Positions 8,260-16,243 of a stretch of 64,000 bases of DNA are shown one piece after another. Source of the DNA: Microbacterium paraoxydans (GTDB lineage Bacteria; Actinomycetota; Actinomycetes; Actinomycetales; Microbacteriaceae); NCBI RefSeq assembly GCF_019056515.1, contig NZ_CP064873.1, forward strand, positions 1,798,001 through 1,862,000, in the 5' to 3' direction. A model generated the notes under the pieces. That model did not search any database. It worked only from the letters and a program-made list of their open reading frames with translations, and had not been told where the DNA came from. The first letter of the stretch is position 1, and each line of letters opens with the position of its first letter. The translations under genes and the position numbers were made by a program.

Positions 8260-9221
8260 GTGCGCTCCCTCAGGGCGGGCAGGATCTCGGACGCGGCCGC
8301 CTTCAGGAACCCGGTCTGCTCCCGACCGACGTGGTGCAGATAGATCCGGTCGAAGCCGACACCGACGAGCTCCGCCAGTCGTCCCGCGAGGGAACGGGCG
8401 TCATGATCGACGAGGACCGCCTTGCGCAGCCCCGCTTCGTCGACCTCGCCCACCGCCGCGTCGAAGTCCTCCGGCTGCTCGATGTTCCACGCGAGCGGCG
8501 GGGTGACGACGCCCTGCCGCCACTGCTCCTTCGCGGTCGCGTAGGCCTCGGCATCGTCGGCGCCCCAGCTCACGTGGGTCTGCAGGATGCACGGCCCCTG
8601 TCCCCCGGCGGAGCGGTAGGCCTCGACCACCCTCCGGAGCGCGGACGGCTCCTGGGCGACGGTCGCGAGCCCGTCCGCCCACCCGGCCGCCCACTCCGCG
8701 GTCTCCGGGCTGACGGCGGTGGCGAAGAGGGGTGGCGGCTGCGCCGGTCGGGTCCAGATCCGCCCGCGGTGCACGCGCACGAGACCGTCATGGTCGACCT
8801 CCTCTCCGGCCAGCAGCCGGCGGATCACGTCCACGCTCTCGCGTAACCGCGCGTTCCGGACGTCCTTGGCGGGCCAGACGTCGCCGGTCACGTGCTCGTT
8901 CATGGCTTCCCCGCTGCCGAGCGCGGCCCAAAACCGTCCGGGGAACATCTCCTCCAGCGTCCCGAAGGCCTGTGCGACGATCGCCGGGTGGTATCGCTGT
9001 CCCGGCGCGTTGACCATGCCGATCGGGAAGCGGGTGCGGGCCAGCGCCGCGGCGATCCAGCTGAACGCGAATCCCGACTCCCCCTGCTCGGGCAGCCACG
9101 GGGCCAGGTGATCGGAGCACATCGCCCCGTCGAAGCCGGCCCACTCCGCGCTGACGACCGCGTCGAGCAAGGCGCTGGGCGGGATCTGCTCATGGGAGGC
9201 GTGGAATCCGATGAAGACCAT
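8256..9221 (-). CDS. Luciferase-like (LLM class) flavin-dependent oxidoreductase
   Basis: 321 aa TIM-barrel of the bacterial luciferase superfamily. It begins IGFHASHEQIPPSALL and contains GAMCSDHLAPW, ALGSGEAMNEHVTG and HHVGREQ near the end. It resembles the TIGR03885 subfamily, thought to be FMN- rather than F420-dependent; that assignment is from memory. ATG 9221 is the first plausible start; codons further upstream run into the promoter of the divergent GIY-YIG gene. It is coupled by ATGA to the GH13 gene. Substrate unknown. Confidence 0.8.
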   Translation of the reverse strand: MVFIGFHASHEQIPPSALLDAVVSAEWAGFDGAMCSDHLAPWLPEQGESGFAFSWIAAALARTRFPIGMVNAPGQRYHPAIVAQAFGTLEEMFPGRFWAALGSGEAMNEHVTGDVWPAKDVRNARLRESVDVIRRLLAGEEVDHDGLVRVHRGRIWTRPAQPPPLFATAVSPETAEWAAGWADGLATVAQEPSALRRVVEAYRSAGGQGPCILQTHVSWGADDAEAYATAKEQWRQGVVTPPLAWNIEQPEDFDAAVGEVDEAGLRKAVLVDHDARSLAGRLAELVGVGFDRIYLHHVGREQTGFLKAAASEILPALRERT

Positions 9222-9312
9222 AGGCCGAGTCTGGCAAGCGACGACGCCCCACGGCAGTGGTTGACAGAAGCGCCGGGTACTGGCAGGTACGGCCGATGTC
9301 CGAGGGCGGACG

Positions 9313-9318
9313 TAGGCT
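9313..9318 (+). promoter_or_regulatory. Candidate -10 for leaderless transcript (start 9325)
   Basis: TAGGCT is placed 6 nt before the GTG start of the GIY-YIG gene. Confidence 0.55.
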
Positions 9319-9324
9319 GCACCG

Positions 9325-9750
9325 GTGCCGAAACCCCGCCTTCTCCCCGGACCCTGCCCGCTCTGCGGCGGTGTCACCGGGCTGCGGACGGACGATGCCT
9401 GGCATTGCGCGCTCTGCGGCTGGCGCTACGGAGACTCCCCCGACCCCGACCTGCCGTTCCCGCGGATCGACGTCGTGTACTACCTCCGGTACGACCGCAG
9501 GGTGAAGATCGGCACGAGCAGGCAGCCACGGCGCAGACTCGCGAGCATCCGTCATGACGAGCTCCTCGCCTTCGAACGGGGCGACCGGGTGCGCGAACAG
9601 CAGCGTCACCGCGAGTTCGCCTCCGCGCGCGAAGGCGGCGAGTGGTTCACCCTGACGCCCGAGATCCGCGCTCACATCGCCCGCTTGCAGCAGGACGGCG
9701 ACCCCTGGCACCAGTACGCCCGCTGGCTCAGCGCCGCTCTCCGGGGCTGA
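9325..9750 (+). CDS. GIY-YIG nuclease-like protein with N-terminal zinc ribbon
   Basis: 141 aa. An N-terminal zinc ribbon (CPLCG, then CALCG) precedes a short GIY-YIG-type domain of the T5orf172/MUG113 kind: VVYYLRYDRRVKIGTSRQPRRR, where YYL and KIG occupy the GIY and YIG positions, then an REQQRHREF helix with Glu and a GEWF turn. It could be a small nuclease or a nucleic-acid-binding relic. The GTG start has TAGGCT 6 nt upstream, arguing for a leaderless mRNA. It is a single gene divergent from the oxidoreductase gene. Confidence 0.72.
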   Translation: MPKPRLLPGPCPLCGGVTGLRTDDAWHCALCGWRYGDSPDPDLPFPRIDVVYYLRYDRRVKIGTSRQPRRRLASIRHDELLAFERGDRVREQQRHREFASAREGGEWFTLTPEIRAHIARLQQDGDPWHQYARWLSAALRG

Positions 9751-9861
9751 GCCGCCTATCACCACGCGCCGGATCGCACCAGGGGATCCCGTCCTTCGCG
9801 GACGGCAGGCAGACTCGCCGATGAACGGGCGCACCCGGCGCCCCGCGTGAGAGGACCGGAC

Positions 9862-10035
9862 ATGAACGGACGAGAGAACATCCCCGCCGACGACGTCAGC
9901 GCGCAGGATCCGCTCGCCGGCGACGGGAGCGGCGACCCGAACAGCGACCGCCAGTTCCTGCAGGATCTGCCTCCCGCCCAGGTCGACACCGAGCAGCAGC
10001 AGGAGCATCAGGCCGAGGCCGACGACGAGGAGTAG
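9862..10035 (+). CDS. Small acidic hypothetical protein
   Basis: 57 aa, strongly acidic and Gln-rich (QQQEHQAEADDEE at the end), predicted disordered. GAGAGGA lies about 6 nt before the ATG at 9862; an in-frame GTG 15 nt earlier is less well placed. It ends just before a long perfect hairpin terminator, which supports it being a real short transcription unit. No function can be assigned. Confidence 0.55.
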   Translation: MNGRENIPADDVSAQDPLAGDGSGDPNSDRQFLQDLPPAQVDTEQQQEHQAEADDEE

Positions 10036-10042
10036 TCCTCGC

Positions 10043-10087
10043 GACGACGAGGGGCGACCGGATCGGCATCCGGTCGCCCCTCGTCGT
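10043..10087. terminator. Long stem-loop terminator
   Basis: An 18-bp perfect stem (10043-10060 with 10070-10087) and 9-nt loop lies between the small acidic gene and the converging SPW gene. It can end both transcripts. Confidence 0.8.
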
Positions 10088-10095
10088 GTCCGGCG

Positions 10096-10482
10096 TCAGG
10101 CAGTCGCGGCGCGTCCGCGGGTGCTCTGCGGCTGCGGCTGGGAGAACAGCACGACGACGATGACGGCGGCACCGACGACGACATGCGGGAGCCAGACATT
10201 CAGCGCCTCGCCCGCGAAGCCGAACAGCCACGGCGACAGGGCGAGGAAGAGGCTCGCGACGATGTCGAAGACGAGGTGCACGGGCATGGGGATCAGACCG
10301 AACGGACCCCACTCGTACTTCGTGAAGAGGCTGTAGACGATGAGGCCGACGCCGAGGACGATCGGGATGACGACGGGGGCTCCGCCCATGCCGGCGAAGC
10401 CGAAGAGCCAGGGCGCGGCGATCAGAGCGATTCCGACGACGTAGTCGAGAACTCCATGGACCTTGGTCGGGATGAAACGCAT
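10096..10482 (-). CDS. SPW-repeat integral membrane protein
   Basis: 128 aa with four hydrophobic segments. It carries two copies of the SPW repeat: VLDYVVGIALIAAPWLFGF and VFDIVASLFLALSPWLFGF, each ending in a PWLFGF turn. These proteins are small membrane proteins of unknown role. AAGGAGG lies 5-6 nt before the ATG, a strong ribosome site that decides the start. The C-terminus is Gln/Pro rich. It lies downstream of, and in the same direction as, the PemK-like gene but 83 bp away, so it may have its own promoter. Confidence 0.8.
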   Translation of the reverse strand: MRFIPTKVHGVLDYVVGIALIAAPWLFGFAGMGGAPVVIPIVLGVGLIVYSLFTKYEWGPFGLIPMPVHLVFDIVASLFLALSPWLFGFAGEALNVWLPHVVVGAAVIVVVLFSQPQPQSTRGRAATA

Positions 10483-10565
10483 GATTCCTCCTTGGGTGCC
10501 GCCGGCGGCGACTCACAGGTAGGTTCGGAGCCCTGCCCTCATCGGATGGGAACGCGGCATCCGCC

Positions 10566-11159
10566 TCAGCTCTGTGCCCACCCGTATCGCCGCTGGAGCG
10601 CCGCAGCGACCCGGGCGTACCGGGTACGGTCCAGGGCCGCTGCCTCCCGGCGGAGACCACGCTCGTGGACGCTGTAGAGCTGTTCGATGTCGACCCAGGA
10701 CTCGCGGCCCTGCCCGTCCCACTCCCCGCTCCCGATCGAGAGGTAGTCGCGGTCGCCGTCGTGCGGCCGGCTGGTCATCCGCACCGCGTACACCCGCTCG
10801 GAGGACTGCCGCCCGATCACCAGCACCGGTCGGTCCTTGCCTCGGCCGTCGTTCTCCTCGTACGGCACCCAGGTCCAGACGACCTCGCCCGCATCCGGGG
10901 CCCCGTCCCGCTGCGGCGCGTAGGACACACGGACGGCCGGCATGCGCCCGGCGTCGAGCCGCACGGTCTCGGTGCCGCGGGCGCGTCCCGGCTCGACGCC
11001 GGCATCCGATGCCGACCGCCGCTCGCGCTCCTCGGCCGTCCGCAGACGCGCGTCCGGGCGCCGCGGACCGGGAGAGGTCCGCGACGCCCGGGGGGAGCCC
11101 ACTGCTCGGCGCAGGAGATCCGCGAGTGTCTTCAGGATGCCGTTGCTGGTCGTGCCCAC
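10566..11159 (-). CDS. PemK/MazF-like toxin-fold protein without adjacent antitoxin
   Basis: 197 aa. The C-terminal half (about 85-195) is PemK/MazF-like: EVVWTWVPYEENDGRGKDRP, then VLVIGRQ, VYAVRMTS and a SWVDIEQLYSV segment containing the conserved positions of the fold. The N-terminal 80 residues are Arg-rich and variable. MazF-fold proteins are usually mRNA endonucleases paired with a small antitoxin; here neither flank has one, so it may be a domesticated solo version. The GTG start has TAGGGT 6 nt upstream (leaderless). Confidence 0.72.
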   Translation of the reverse strand: MGTTSNGILKTLADLLRRAVGSPRASRTSPGPRRPDARLRTAEERERRSASDAGVEPGRARGTETVRLDAGRMPAVRVSYAPQRDGAPDAGEVVWTWVPYEENDGRGKDRPVLVIGRQSSERVYAVRMTSRPHDGDRDYLSIGSGEWDGQGRESWVDIEQLYSVHERGLRREAAALDRTRYARVAAALQRRYGWAQS

Positions 11160-11165
11160 ACGGTC

Positions 11166-11171
11166 ACCCTA
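11166..11171 (-). promoter_or_regulatory. Candidate -10 for leaderless transcript (start 11159)
   Basis: TAGGGT, 6 nt before the GTG start of the PemK-like gene. Confidence 0.5.
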
Positions 11172-11178
11172 ACCGTCG

Positions 11179-12417
11179 TTACGCGTTCGCGAGTGCGTAG
11201 CCCTCCTCGCCGTGGACGACCTGGTCGACACCGGCGATCTCGTCCTCGTTCGTGATGCGGAACCCGATCGTCTTCTGGATCACGAAGCCGATCACCCAGG
11301 CGACCACGAAGGAGTAGATCAGCACGCCGGCGGCGGCGATCACCTGGACGGCGAGCTGACGGGCGTCGCCGCCGACGAAGAGGCCGGTGCCGGTGGCGAA
11401 GAAGCCGAGGTACACGGTGCCGATGAGACCGCCGACGAGGTGGATGCCGACCACGTCGAGCGAGTCGTCGAACCCGAGGCGGAACTTCAGCTCCACCGCG
11501 AGGGCGCAGACGATGCCGGCGACCGCGCCGAGCAGGAGGGACCACCCGGGGGTGAGGTTGGCGCACGCCGGGGTGATCGCCACGAGACCCGCCACCGCAC
11601 CGGAGGCGGCTCCGACGGAGGTGGGCTTGCCGTCCTTGATGCGCTCGATGAGGATCCAGCCGAGGATCGCCGCCGCCGTCGCGCCGAGCGTGTTCAGGCC
11701 GATGAGGCCGACGCCGCCCATGTCCTCGGCGAGCCACTCCGCACCGGCGTTGAAGCCGAACCAGCCGAACCACAGCAGGGCGGCGCCCAGCAGCGTCAGC
11801 GGCACGTTGTGCGGCTTGAGGATGCCCTTCTGGAAGCCGATGCGCTTGCCGAGCACCAGGGCGAGGGCCAGCGCCGCGGCGCCCGCGTTGATGTGCACCG
11901 CGGTGCCGCCGGCGTAGTCGATCACGCCGATGCCGCTGTCCTCGCCGAACAGGGTGGTGCCGAGGTTCATGATCCAGCCACCGCCCCAGACCCAGGCGGC
12001 GACCGGGAAGTAGCCGACCGTGGCGAAGACGCCCGCGAAGATCAGCCAGCTGCCGAACTTCGCCCGATCGGCGATCGCCCCGGAGATGAGGGCGACGGTG
12101 ATGATCGCGAAGGTGGCGCCGTACGCGACGCTGAGGAGGGCGACGTTCGACCCCTCACCCGAGGCGAGGCTGGACAGGCCGATGTCCGCGAACGGGTTGC
12201 CCGCGAAGGCCGTCGGGCTGTCCACGGCGCTCATCGAGAAGCCGAAGAGAATCCACAGCACGGCGACGAGTCCGATCGAGCCGAAGCTCATCATCATCAT
12301 GCTGACGACGCTCTTCGCCTTGACGAGACCGCCGTAGAAGAACGCGACGCCGGGGGTCATGAGCAGCACCAGTGCCGTCGCGGTGATCGCCCACGAGATG
12401 TTGCCGGGAGCATCCAT
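11179..12417 (-). CDS. amtB: Ammonium transporter AmtB
   Basis: 412 aa, eleven hydrophobic segments, standard Amt length. Family motifs are present: ALVLLMTPGVAFFYGGLV near the start, DYAGGTAVHINAG (twin-His pore and signature region) and LGAALLWFGWFGFNAGAE. It conducts ammonium/ammonia across the plasma membrane. GAGG lies 7 nt before the ATG. A two-repeat GlnR box lies 52-89 bp upstream, so expression should rise on nitrogen limitation. No glnK or glnD follows it here, unlike the amtB-glnK-glnD operon of many actinobacteria. Confidence 0.95.
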   Translation of the reverse strand: MDAPGNISWAITATALVLLMTPGVAFFYGGLVKAKSVVSMMMMSFGSIGLVAVLWILFGFSMSAVDSPTAFAGNPFADIGLSSLASGEGSNVALLSVAYGATFAIITVALISGAIADRAKFGSWLIFAGVFATVGYFPVAAWVWGGGWIMNLGTTLFGEDSGIGVIDYAGGTAVHINAGAAALALALVLGKRIGFQKGILKPHNVPLTLLGAALLWFGWFGFNAGAEWLAEDMGGVGLIGLNTLGATAAAILGWILIERIKDGKPTSVGAASGAVAGLVAITPACANLTPGWSLLLGAVAGIVCALAVELKFRLGFDDSLDVVGIHLVGGLIGTVYLGFFATGTGLFVGGDARQLAVQVIAAAGVLIYSFVVAWVIGFVIQKTIGFRITNEDEIAGVDQVVHGEEGYALANA

Positions 12418-12468
12418 AGGAAAACCTCACATCCGAAGTAGTTGAGAGCTTCAGTGTGACCACGGGCG

Positions 12469-12506
12469 ATTTCGCCCATGCGTGAGGTTTGTTTCCCCGC
12501 GGTTAC
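12469..12506 (-). promoter_or_regulatory. GlnR box upstream of amtB
   Basis: Read on the minus strand: GTAAC-N6-GAAAC (12506-12491), then N6, CACGC, N6, GAAAT (12473-12469). The first half matches the actinobacterial GlnR consensus GTNAC-N6-GAAAC exactly; the second half is degenerate except for GAAAT. The box upstream of glnA in this window has the same spacing and the same final GAAAT. Confidence 0.78.
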
Positions 12507-12551
12507 AGCCCGGCTCCGCGTGTGAACATCGCGTTACGCGGGCCTGCGGGC

Positions 12552-13589
12552 TTACGCAGAATGCGTGAGCGCGTTGAGCCGGGAGATGGCGCGCAGGTAC
12601 TTCTTGCGGTAGCCGCCGGCGAGCATCTCGTCGGAGAACACGGCGTCGAGCCCGAGGCCCGTCGCGAGGATCGGGATCTGGGCGTCGTAGACGCGGTCGA
12701 CGAAGGCGACGAACCGCAGGGCCTCGGACTGGTCGGTGAGCTGGCGCACGCCCCGCAGCCCCACCCGGTGCAGGCCGTCGATGAGCCGGATGTAGCGCGA
12801 GGGGTGCACCTGCGCCAGGTGCCGGATGAGGTCGTCGAACGCGTCGTCAGAGACGGCGCCGTCCGCCGCGGCGGCGTCCACGGCGGCGCTGTAGGCGGCA
12901 TCGTCCAGCGCCACGGCGTGACCGTCGATCGCGCGCTGCCGGAAGTCGACGCCGTCGATGCGCAGGGTCTGGAAGCTGTCCGACATCGCGTGGATCTCGC
13001 GCAGGAAGTCCTGCGCGGCGAAGCGCCCCTCGCCGAGCGCGTTCGGCGGCGTGTTGGATGTGGCCGCGAGCCGGGTGCCGGTGGGCACGAGCTCCCCGAG
13101 CAGGCGCGTCATGACCATGGTGTCGCCCGGGTCGTCGAGCTCGAACTCGTCGATGCAGAGCAGATCGGCGCCCTTCAGGAGGTCCACGGTGTTCTTGTAG
13201 CCGAGGGCACCCACCAGGGCGGTGTACTCGATGAACGAGCCGAAGTACTTCCGTCGCGCCGGCATCGCGTGGTAGATCGAGGCGAGCAGATGGGTCTTGC
13301 CCACGCCGAAGCCGCCGTCGAGGTAGACGCCGGGCTTGAGCTCCGGCTCCTTCTTGGCCCGGCTGAACAGACCGCCGCGCTTGACGGGAGCGCCGCGTCC
13401 TGCGAAGCGGAGCAGCGTCTGCTTCGCCTCCTCCTGGGACGGGTACGCGGGGTCCGCCCGGTAGCTGTCGAACGTGGCGTCGTCGAACTGCGGCGGCGGC
13501 ACGAGGCTCGCGAGCATCTCGGGTCCGCTGACCGTCGGCGTGCGCTCGGTGAGGTGGACGGTTCCGGTGCGGGTGGTCGGGTCGGTCAT
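12552..13589 (-). CDS. zapE: Cell division protein ZapE / AFG1-like ATPase
   Basis: 345 aa P-loop ATPase of the AFG1/ZapE family. Walker A is [16 protein letters not shown] and Walker [16 protein letters not shown]; it also has [20 protein letters not shown] (sensor region) and a C-terminal [22 protein letters not shown] segment (here [12 protein letters not shown]). ZapE interacts with FtsZ in proteobacteria; the actinobacterial role is less studied. I chose ATG 13589 over the adjacent GTG 13592 because AGGA is 5 nt away from the ATG and only 2 nt from the GTG. Divergent from the sulfurtransferase gene. Confidence 0.87.
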   Translation of the reverse strand: MTDPTTRTGTVHLTERTPTVSGPEMLASLVPPPQFDDATFDSYRADPAYPSQEEAKQTLLRFAGRGAPVKRGGLFSRAKKEPELKPGVYLDGGFGVGKTHLLASIYHAMPARRKYFGSFIEYTALVGALGYKNTVDLLKGADLLCIDEFELDDPGDTMVMTRLLGELVPTGTRLAATSNTPPNALGEGRFAAQDFLREIHAMSDSFQTLRIDGVDFRQRAIDGHAVALDDAAYSAAVDAAAADGAVSDDAFDDLIRHLAQVHPSRYIRLIDGLHRVGLRGVRQLTDQSEALRFVAFVDRVYDAQIPILATGLGLDAVFSDEMLAGGYRKKYLRAISRLNALTHSA

Positions 13590-13733
13590 CACGGTCCTGA
13601 ATCAGGCAACGGCCTGTGTCGAAGTCTTACGGATCGGGTCCCGGGGGCGCGCGGAGGATCTATCGTCGAAGGGACGGATCCACACTACGCCGTCCGCACC
13701 GCACGCTCGCCCGCTCACCGCTACGGAGACCCC

Positions 13734-14627
13734 ATGGCCATCGAGTTCGACTCCTCCTCCCCCAAGTTCGCCGAGTACGCCGAGCCCGGCCGCCTGGTGA
13801 CGACCGAGTGGCTCGCCGCCCACCTGGGAGAGCCCGGCCTCGTGGTCGTCGAGTCGGACGAGGACGTCCTCCTCTACGAGACGGGCCACATCCCCGGAGC
13901 GGTGAAGGTGGACTGGCACACCGAGCTGAACGACCCGGTGGTGCGGGACTACGTCGACGGCGAGGGCTTCGCCGAGCTGCTCAGCCGCAAGGGCATCGCC
14001 CGCGACGACACGGTCGTGATCTACGGCGACAAGAACAACTGGTGGGCCGCCTACGCGCTCTGGGTGTTCTCCCTCTTCGGCCACGAGGACGTGCGCCTCC
14101 TCGACGGCGGTCGTGACCGCTGGATCGCGGAGGGCCGCGAGCTCACCCGCGAGGCGACGAACCGCCCCGCCACGGAGTACCCGGTGGTGGAGCGGGACGA
14201 CACGGCCATCCGCGCCTACAAGGAGGACGTGCTCGCCCACCTCGGCAACCCGCTCATCGACGTGCGCTCGCCGGAGGAGTACAGCGGCGAGCGGACCACG
14301 GCTCCCGCCTACCCGGAGGAGGGGACGCTGCGGGCCGGCCACATCCCCACCGCGCAGAGCGTGCCGTGGGCGAAGGCGGTCGCCGAGGACGGCGGCTTCA
14401 AGAGCCGTGCGGAACTCGACGCCATCTACCGGGACGGCGCCGGGCTGCAGGACGGCGACGACGTCGTGGCCTACTGCCGCATCGGGGAGCGCTCGAGCCA
14501 CACGTGGTTCGTGCTGAAGCACCTCCTCGGCTTCGAGAACGTCCGCAACTACGACGGCTCGTGGACCGAGTGGGGCAGCGCGGTGCGCGTCCCGATCGTC
14601 ACGGGCACGGAGCCCGGCACCGTCTGA
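13734..14627 (+). CDS. Thiosulfate/3-mercaptopyruvate-type sulfurtransferase (two rhodanese domains)
   Basis: 297 aa with two tandem rhodanese domains. The N-terminal domain is inactive ([12 protein letters not shown] at the loop position, no Cys). The C-terminal domain has the active loop [10 protein letters not shown] with the persulfide cysteine. CRIGERS is the actinobacterial CysA2/SseA pattern. It moves sulfane sulfur from thiosulfate or similar donors to cyanide or cellular acceptors. SufE begins 9 bp downstream in the same operon, suggesting delivery of persulfide sulfur to Fe-S assembly or related trafficking. GGAGA lies before the ATG. Confidence 0.9.
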   Translation: MAIEFDSSSPKFAEYAEPGRLVTTEWLAAHLGEPGLVVVESDEDVLLYETGHIPGAVKVDWHTELNDPVVRDYVDGEGFAELLSRKGIARDDTVVIYGDKNNWWAAYALWVFSLFGHEDVRLLDGGRDRWIAEGRELTREATNRPATEYPVVERDDTAIRAYKEDVLAHLGNPLIDVRSPEEYSGERTTAPAYPEEGTLRAGHIPTAQSVPWAKAVAEDGGFKSRAELDAIYRDGAGLQDGDDVVAYCRIGERSSHTWFVLKHLLGFENVRNYDGSWTEWGSAVRVPIVTGTEPGTV

Positions 14628-14636
14628 GGTGGGAGA

Positions 14637-15077
14637 ATGGCGGGGATGAACGCCTCCGCCCTGCCCGAGACCCTCGCCGAGATCCGCGACGGATTCCTGG
14701 AGACCCCGGAATCGGACCGCCTGCTGCTGCTCCTGGAGTACGCGGACGAGCTGCCCGCCGTCTCCGACGAGGTGGCGGCGCATCCGGAGATGTGCGAGCG
14801 CGTCGCGGAGTGCCAGTCGCCGGTCTACATCTACGTCGAAGTCCACGACGACGTCGTGACCATGCACGCCACGGCTCCGGAAGAGGCGCCGACGACCCGG
14901 GGCTTCGCGAGCATCCTCGTGCAGGGCCTCACGGGGCTGACGGCGGACGAGGTCCTGGCGATCCCCGAGGACTACCCGCAGTCGATCGGGCTCACGAAGG
15001 CGGTGTCACCGCTGCGGATCGGCGGCATGACCGGCATGCTGATGCGCGCCAAGAACCAGGTCAGGCAGAAGCGCTGA
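14637..15077 (+). CDS. sufE: SufE-family sulfur acceptor
   Basis: 146 aa, a typical SufE. It keeps RVAECQSPVYIYVEV with the persulfide-accepting Cys, a GFASILVQGLTGLTADEVL helix and the terminal LRIGGMTGMLMRAKNQVR. SufE takes sulfur from a desulfurase and passes it on; here the sulfur donor may be the upstream rhodanese rather than SufS. GAGGT is 6 nt before ATG 14637; ATG 14646 is an alternative. Its last 17 bp overlap the 3' end of the converging hydrolase gene. Confidence 0.9.
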   Translation: MAGMNASALPETLAEIRDGFLETPESDRLLLLLEYADELPAVSDEVAAHPEMCERVAECQSPVYIYVEVHDDVVTMHATAPEEAPTTRGFASILVQGLTGLTADEVLAIPEDYPQSIGLTKAVSPLRIGGMTGMLMRAKNQVRQKR

Positions 15078-16218
15078 GCCCCTGCGCCGCGAGCCACTCC
15101 GTGATCGCGGTGGTCCAGCCCTTCTCGTCGTAGTTCCAGAGCTTGGTGTGCCTCGCGACCGTGAAGCGCGGCATGGTGACGAGGTCCGGCCGCGCCTCCT
15201 GCAGGGCGTGCGAGGCGTCCGCGGGAACGAAGCCGTCGTCGTCGCTGTGCAGGATGAGGATCGGCGCGTGCAGTTCGTCGGCACGGGCGACCATGTCCAG
15301 GCGGTCGAACAGGATGGGTTCGTCCGCACCGCTGAGCTTCGCCGTGAGCGGCAGCTGCAGCGCCCCCATGGCGAGGGCGGGCAGGGGCTCGCGCACTCGG
15401 GCGACCCGCGCCTGGAAGCGCAGCACGGTGCGCCAGTCCACGACCGGCGACTCGAGGATGATGCCCGCGATACGATCGCGATGGCCGGAGTTGACCGCAG
15501 CCTGCAGGGACACCGCCCCTCCCATGGACCAGCCCATCAGCACGACCCGCTCGGCGCCGTGACGCAGCGCGTAGGCGATCCCGGCGTCCACGTCGCGCCA
15601 CTCCGACGCCCCGAGGGCATAGGCGCCCGCTCTGGTGCGCGGGGCCTCGCCGTCGTTGCGGTAGGACACGACGAGAGTGGGCAGCCCAGCCGCGTGCATC
15701 ACCGGCACGGCACGGAGGCATTCGGCCCTGGTCGTGCCCCGACCGTGCACCTGGATGACCCAGGTCGAGGAGTCCCCGGGGAAGAACCATGCGGGGCACG
15801 GCCCGGCCGGAGAGCCGATGAGCACGTTCTCCCAGCGCAGGTGCAGCTCGCTCGGCGACGTGTAGTAGCTGCCGCTGAAGGACGCTCCTCGGTCCACTCT
15901 GGCGCCGGGTTCGATCTTCGTGAGGAGCTTGCGCCGCACCGTCGTGCCGTCGGCGCTGAGGACGGCACCGAGCTTGACGTAGCCGTAGGTGCCCGTCGTG
16001 AACAGGCCGTATCGCCCCGGGAGCTCGGTGTCGAGCGTGCGGCGGAGCTCGATCGTCTGAGCGCCGGTGTCGATCGCGAGGATCTCGGTGTCCTGGATGC
16101 GGCTTCGCAACGGGGTGACGACCCGGCGCGCCACCGCGATCACGAGGACCCCGACGGCAGCGCCCACAGCGAGGAGCGCGGGGACAACGATCGCAACGGC
16201 GTGCCTGAGACTCTTCAT
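15061..16218 (-). CDS. Membrane-anchored alpha/beta-hydrolase
   Basis: 385 aa. One N-terminal transmembrane anchor (about 8-32) leads to an extracytoplasmic domain. The hydrolase core holds HGRGTTR (oxyanion region), the nucleophile elbow GWSMGG, ILHSDDDGFVP with the acid residue, and a C-terminal RHTKLWNYDEKGW with the His. This resembles the peptidase S15/S9-like YqkD or FrsA branch; the substrate is unknown. The start has GGAAGG 3-8 nt upstream and a TAGAGT -10 that overlaps the -10 of the divergent DUF3000 gene. The 3' end overlaps sufE by 17 bp in convergent orientation. Confidence 0.8.
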   Translation of the reverse strand: MKSLRHAVAIVVPALLAVGAAVGVLVIAVARRVVTPLRSRIQDTEILAIDTGAQTIELRRTLDTELPGRYGLFTTGTYGYVKLGAVLSADGTTVRRKLLTKIEPGARVDRGASFSGSYYTSPSELHLRWENVLIGSPAGPCPAWFFPGDSSTWVIQVHGRGTTRAECLRAVPVMHAAGLPTLVVSYRNDGEAPRTRAGAYALGASEWRDVDAGIAYALRHGAERVVLMGWSMGGAVSLQAAVNSGHRDRIAGIILESPVVDWRTVLRFQARVARVREPLPALAMGALQLPLTAKLSGADEPILFDRLDMVARADELHAPILILHSDDDGFVPADASHALQEARPDLVTMPRFTVARHTKLWNYDEKGWTTAITEWLAAQGLSASA

Positions 16219-16227
16219 CGCCTTCCG

Positions 16228-16237
16228 ACTCTAGCCT
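16228..16237. promoter_or_regulatory. Overlapping divergent -10 elements
   Basis: The 10-bp sequence ACTCTAGCCT holds TAGCCT on the plus strand (6 nt before GTG 16244) and TAGAGT on the minus strand (9 nt before ATG 16218). The two hexamers share the CTA/TAG core, so polymerase binding in one direction should block the other. Confidence 0.5.
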
Positions 16238-16243
16238 GTTGCC

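Noticed and set aside
12489..13600. Long open frame on the plus strand opposite zapE running into the sulfurtransferase gene
   Set aside because: It is the antisense of ZapE, which has clear Walker motifs; the frame stays open only because of high third-position GC.
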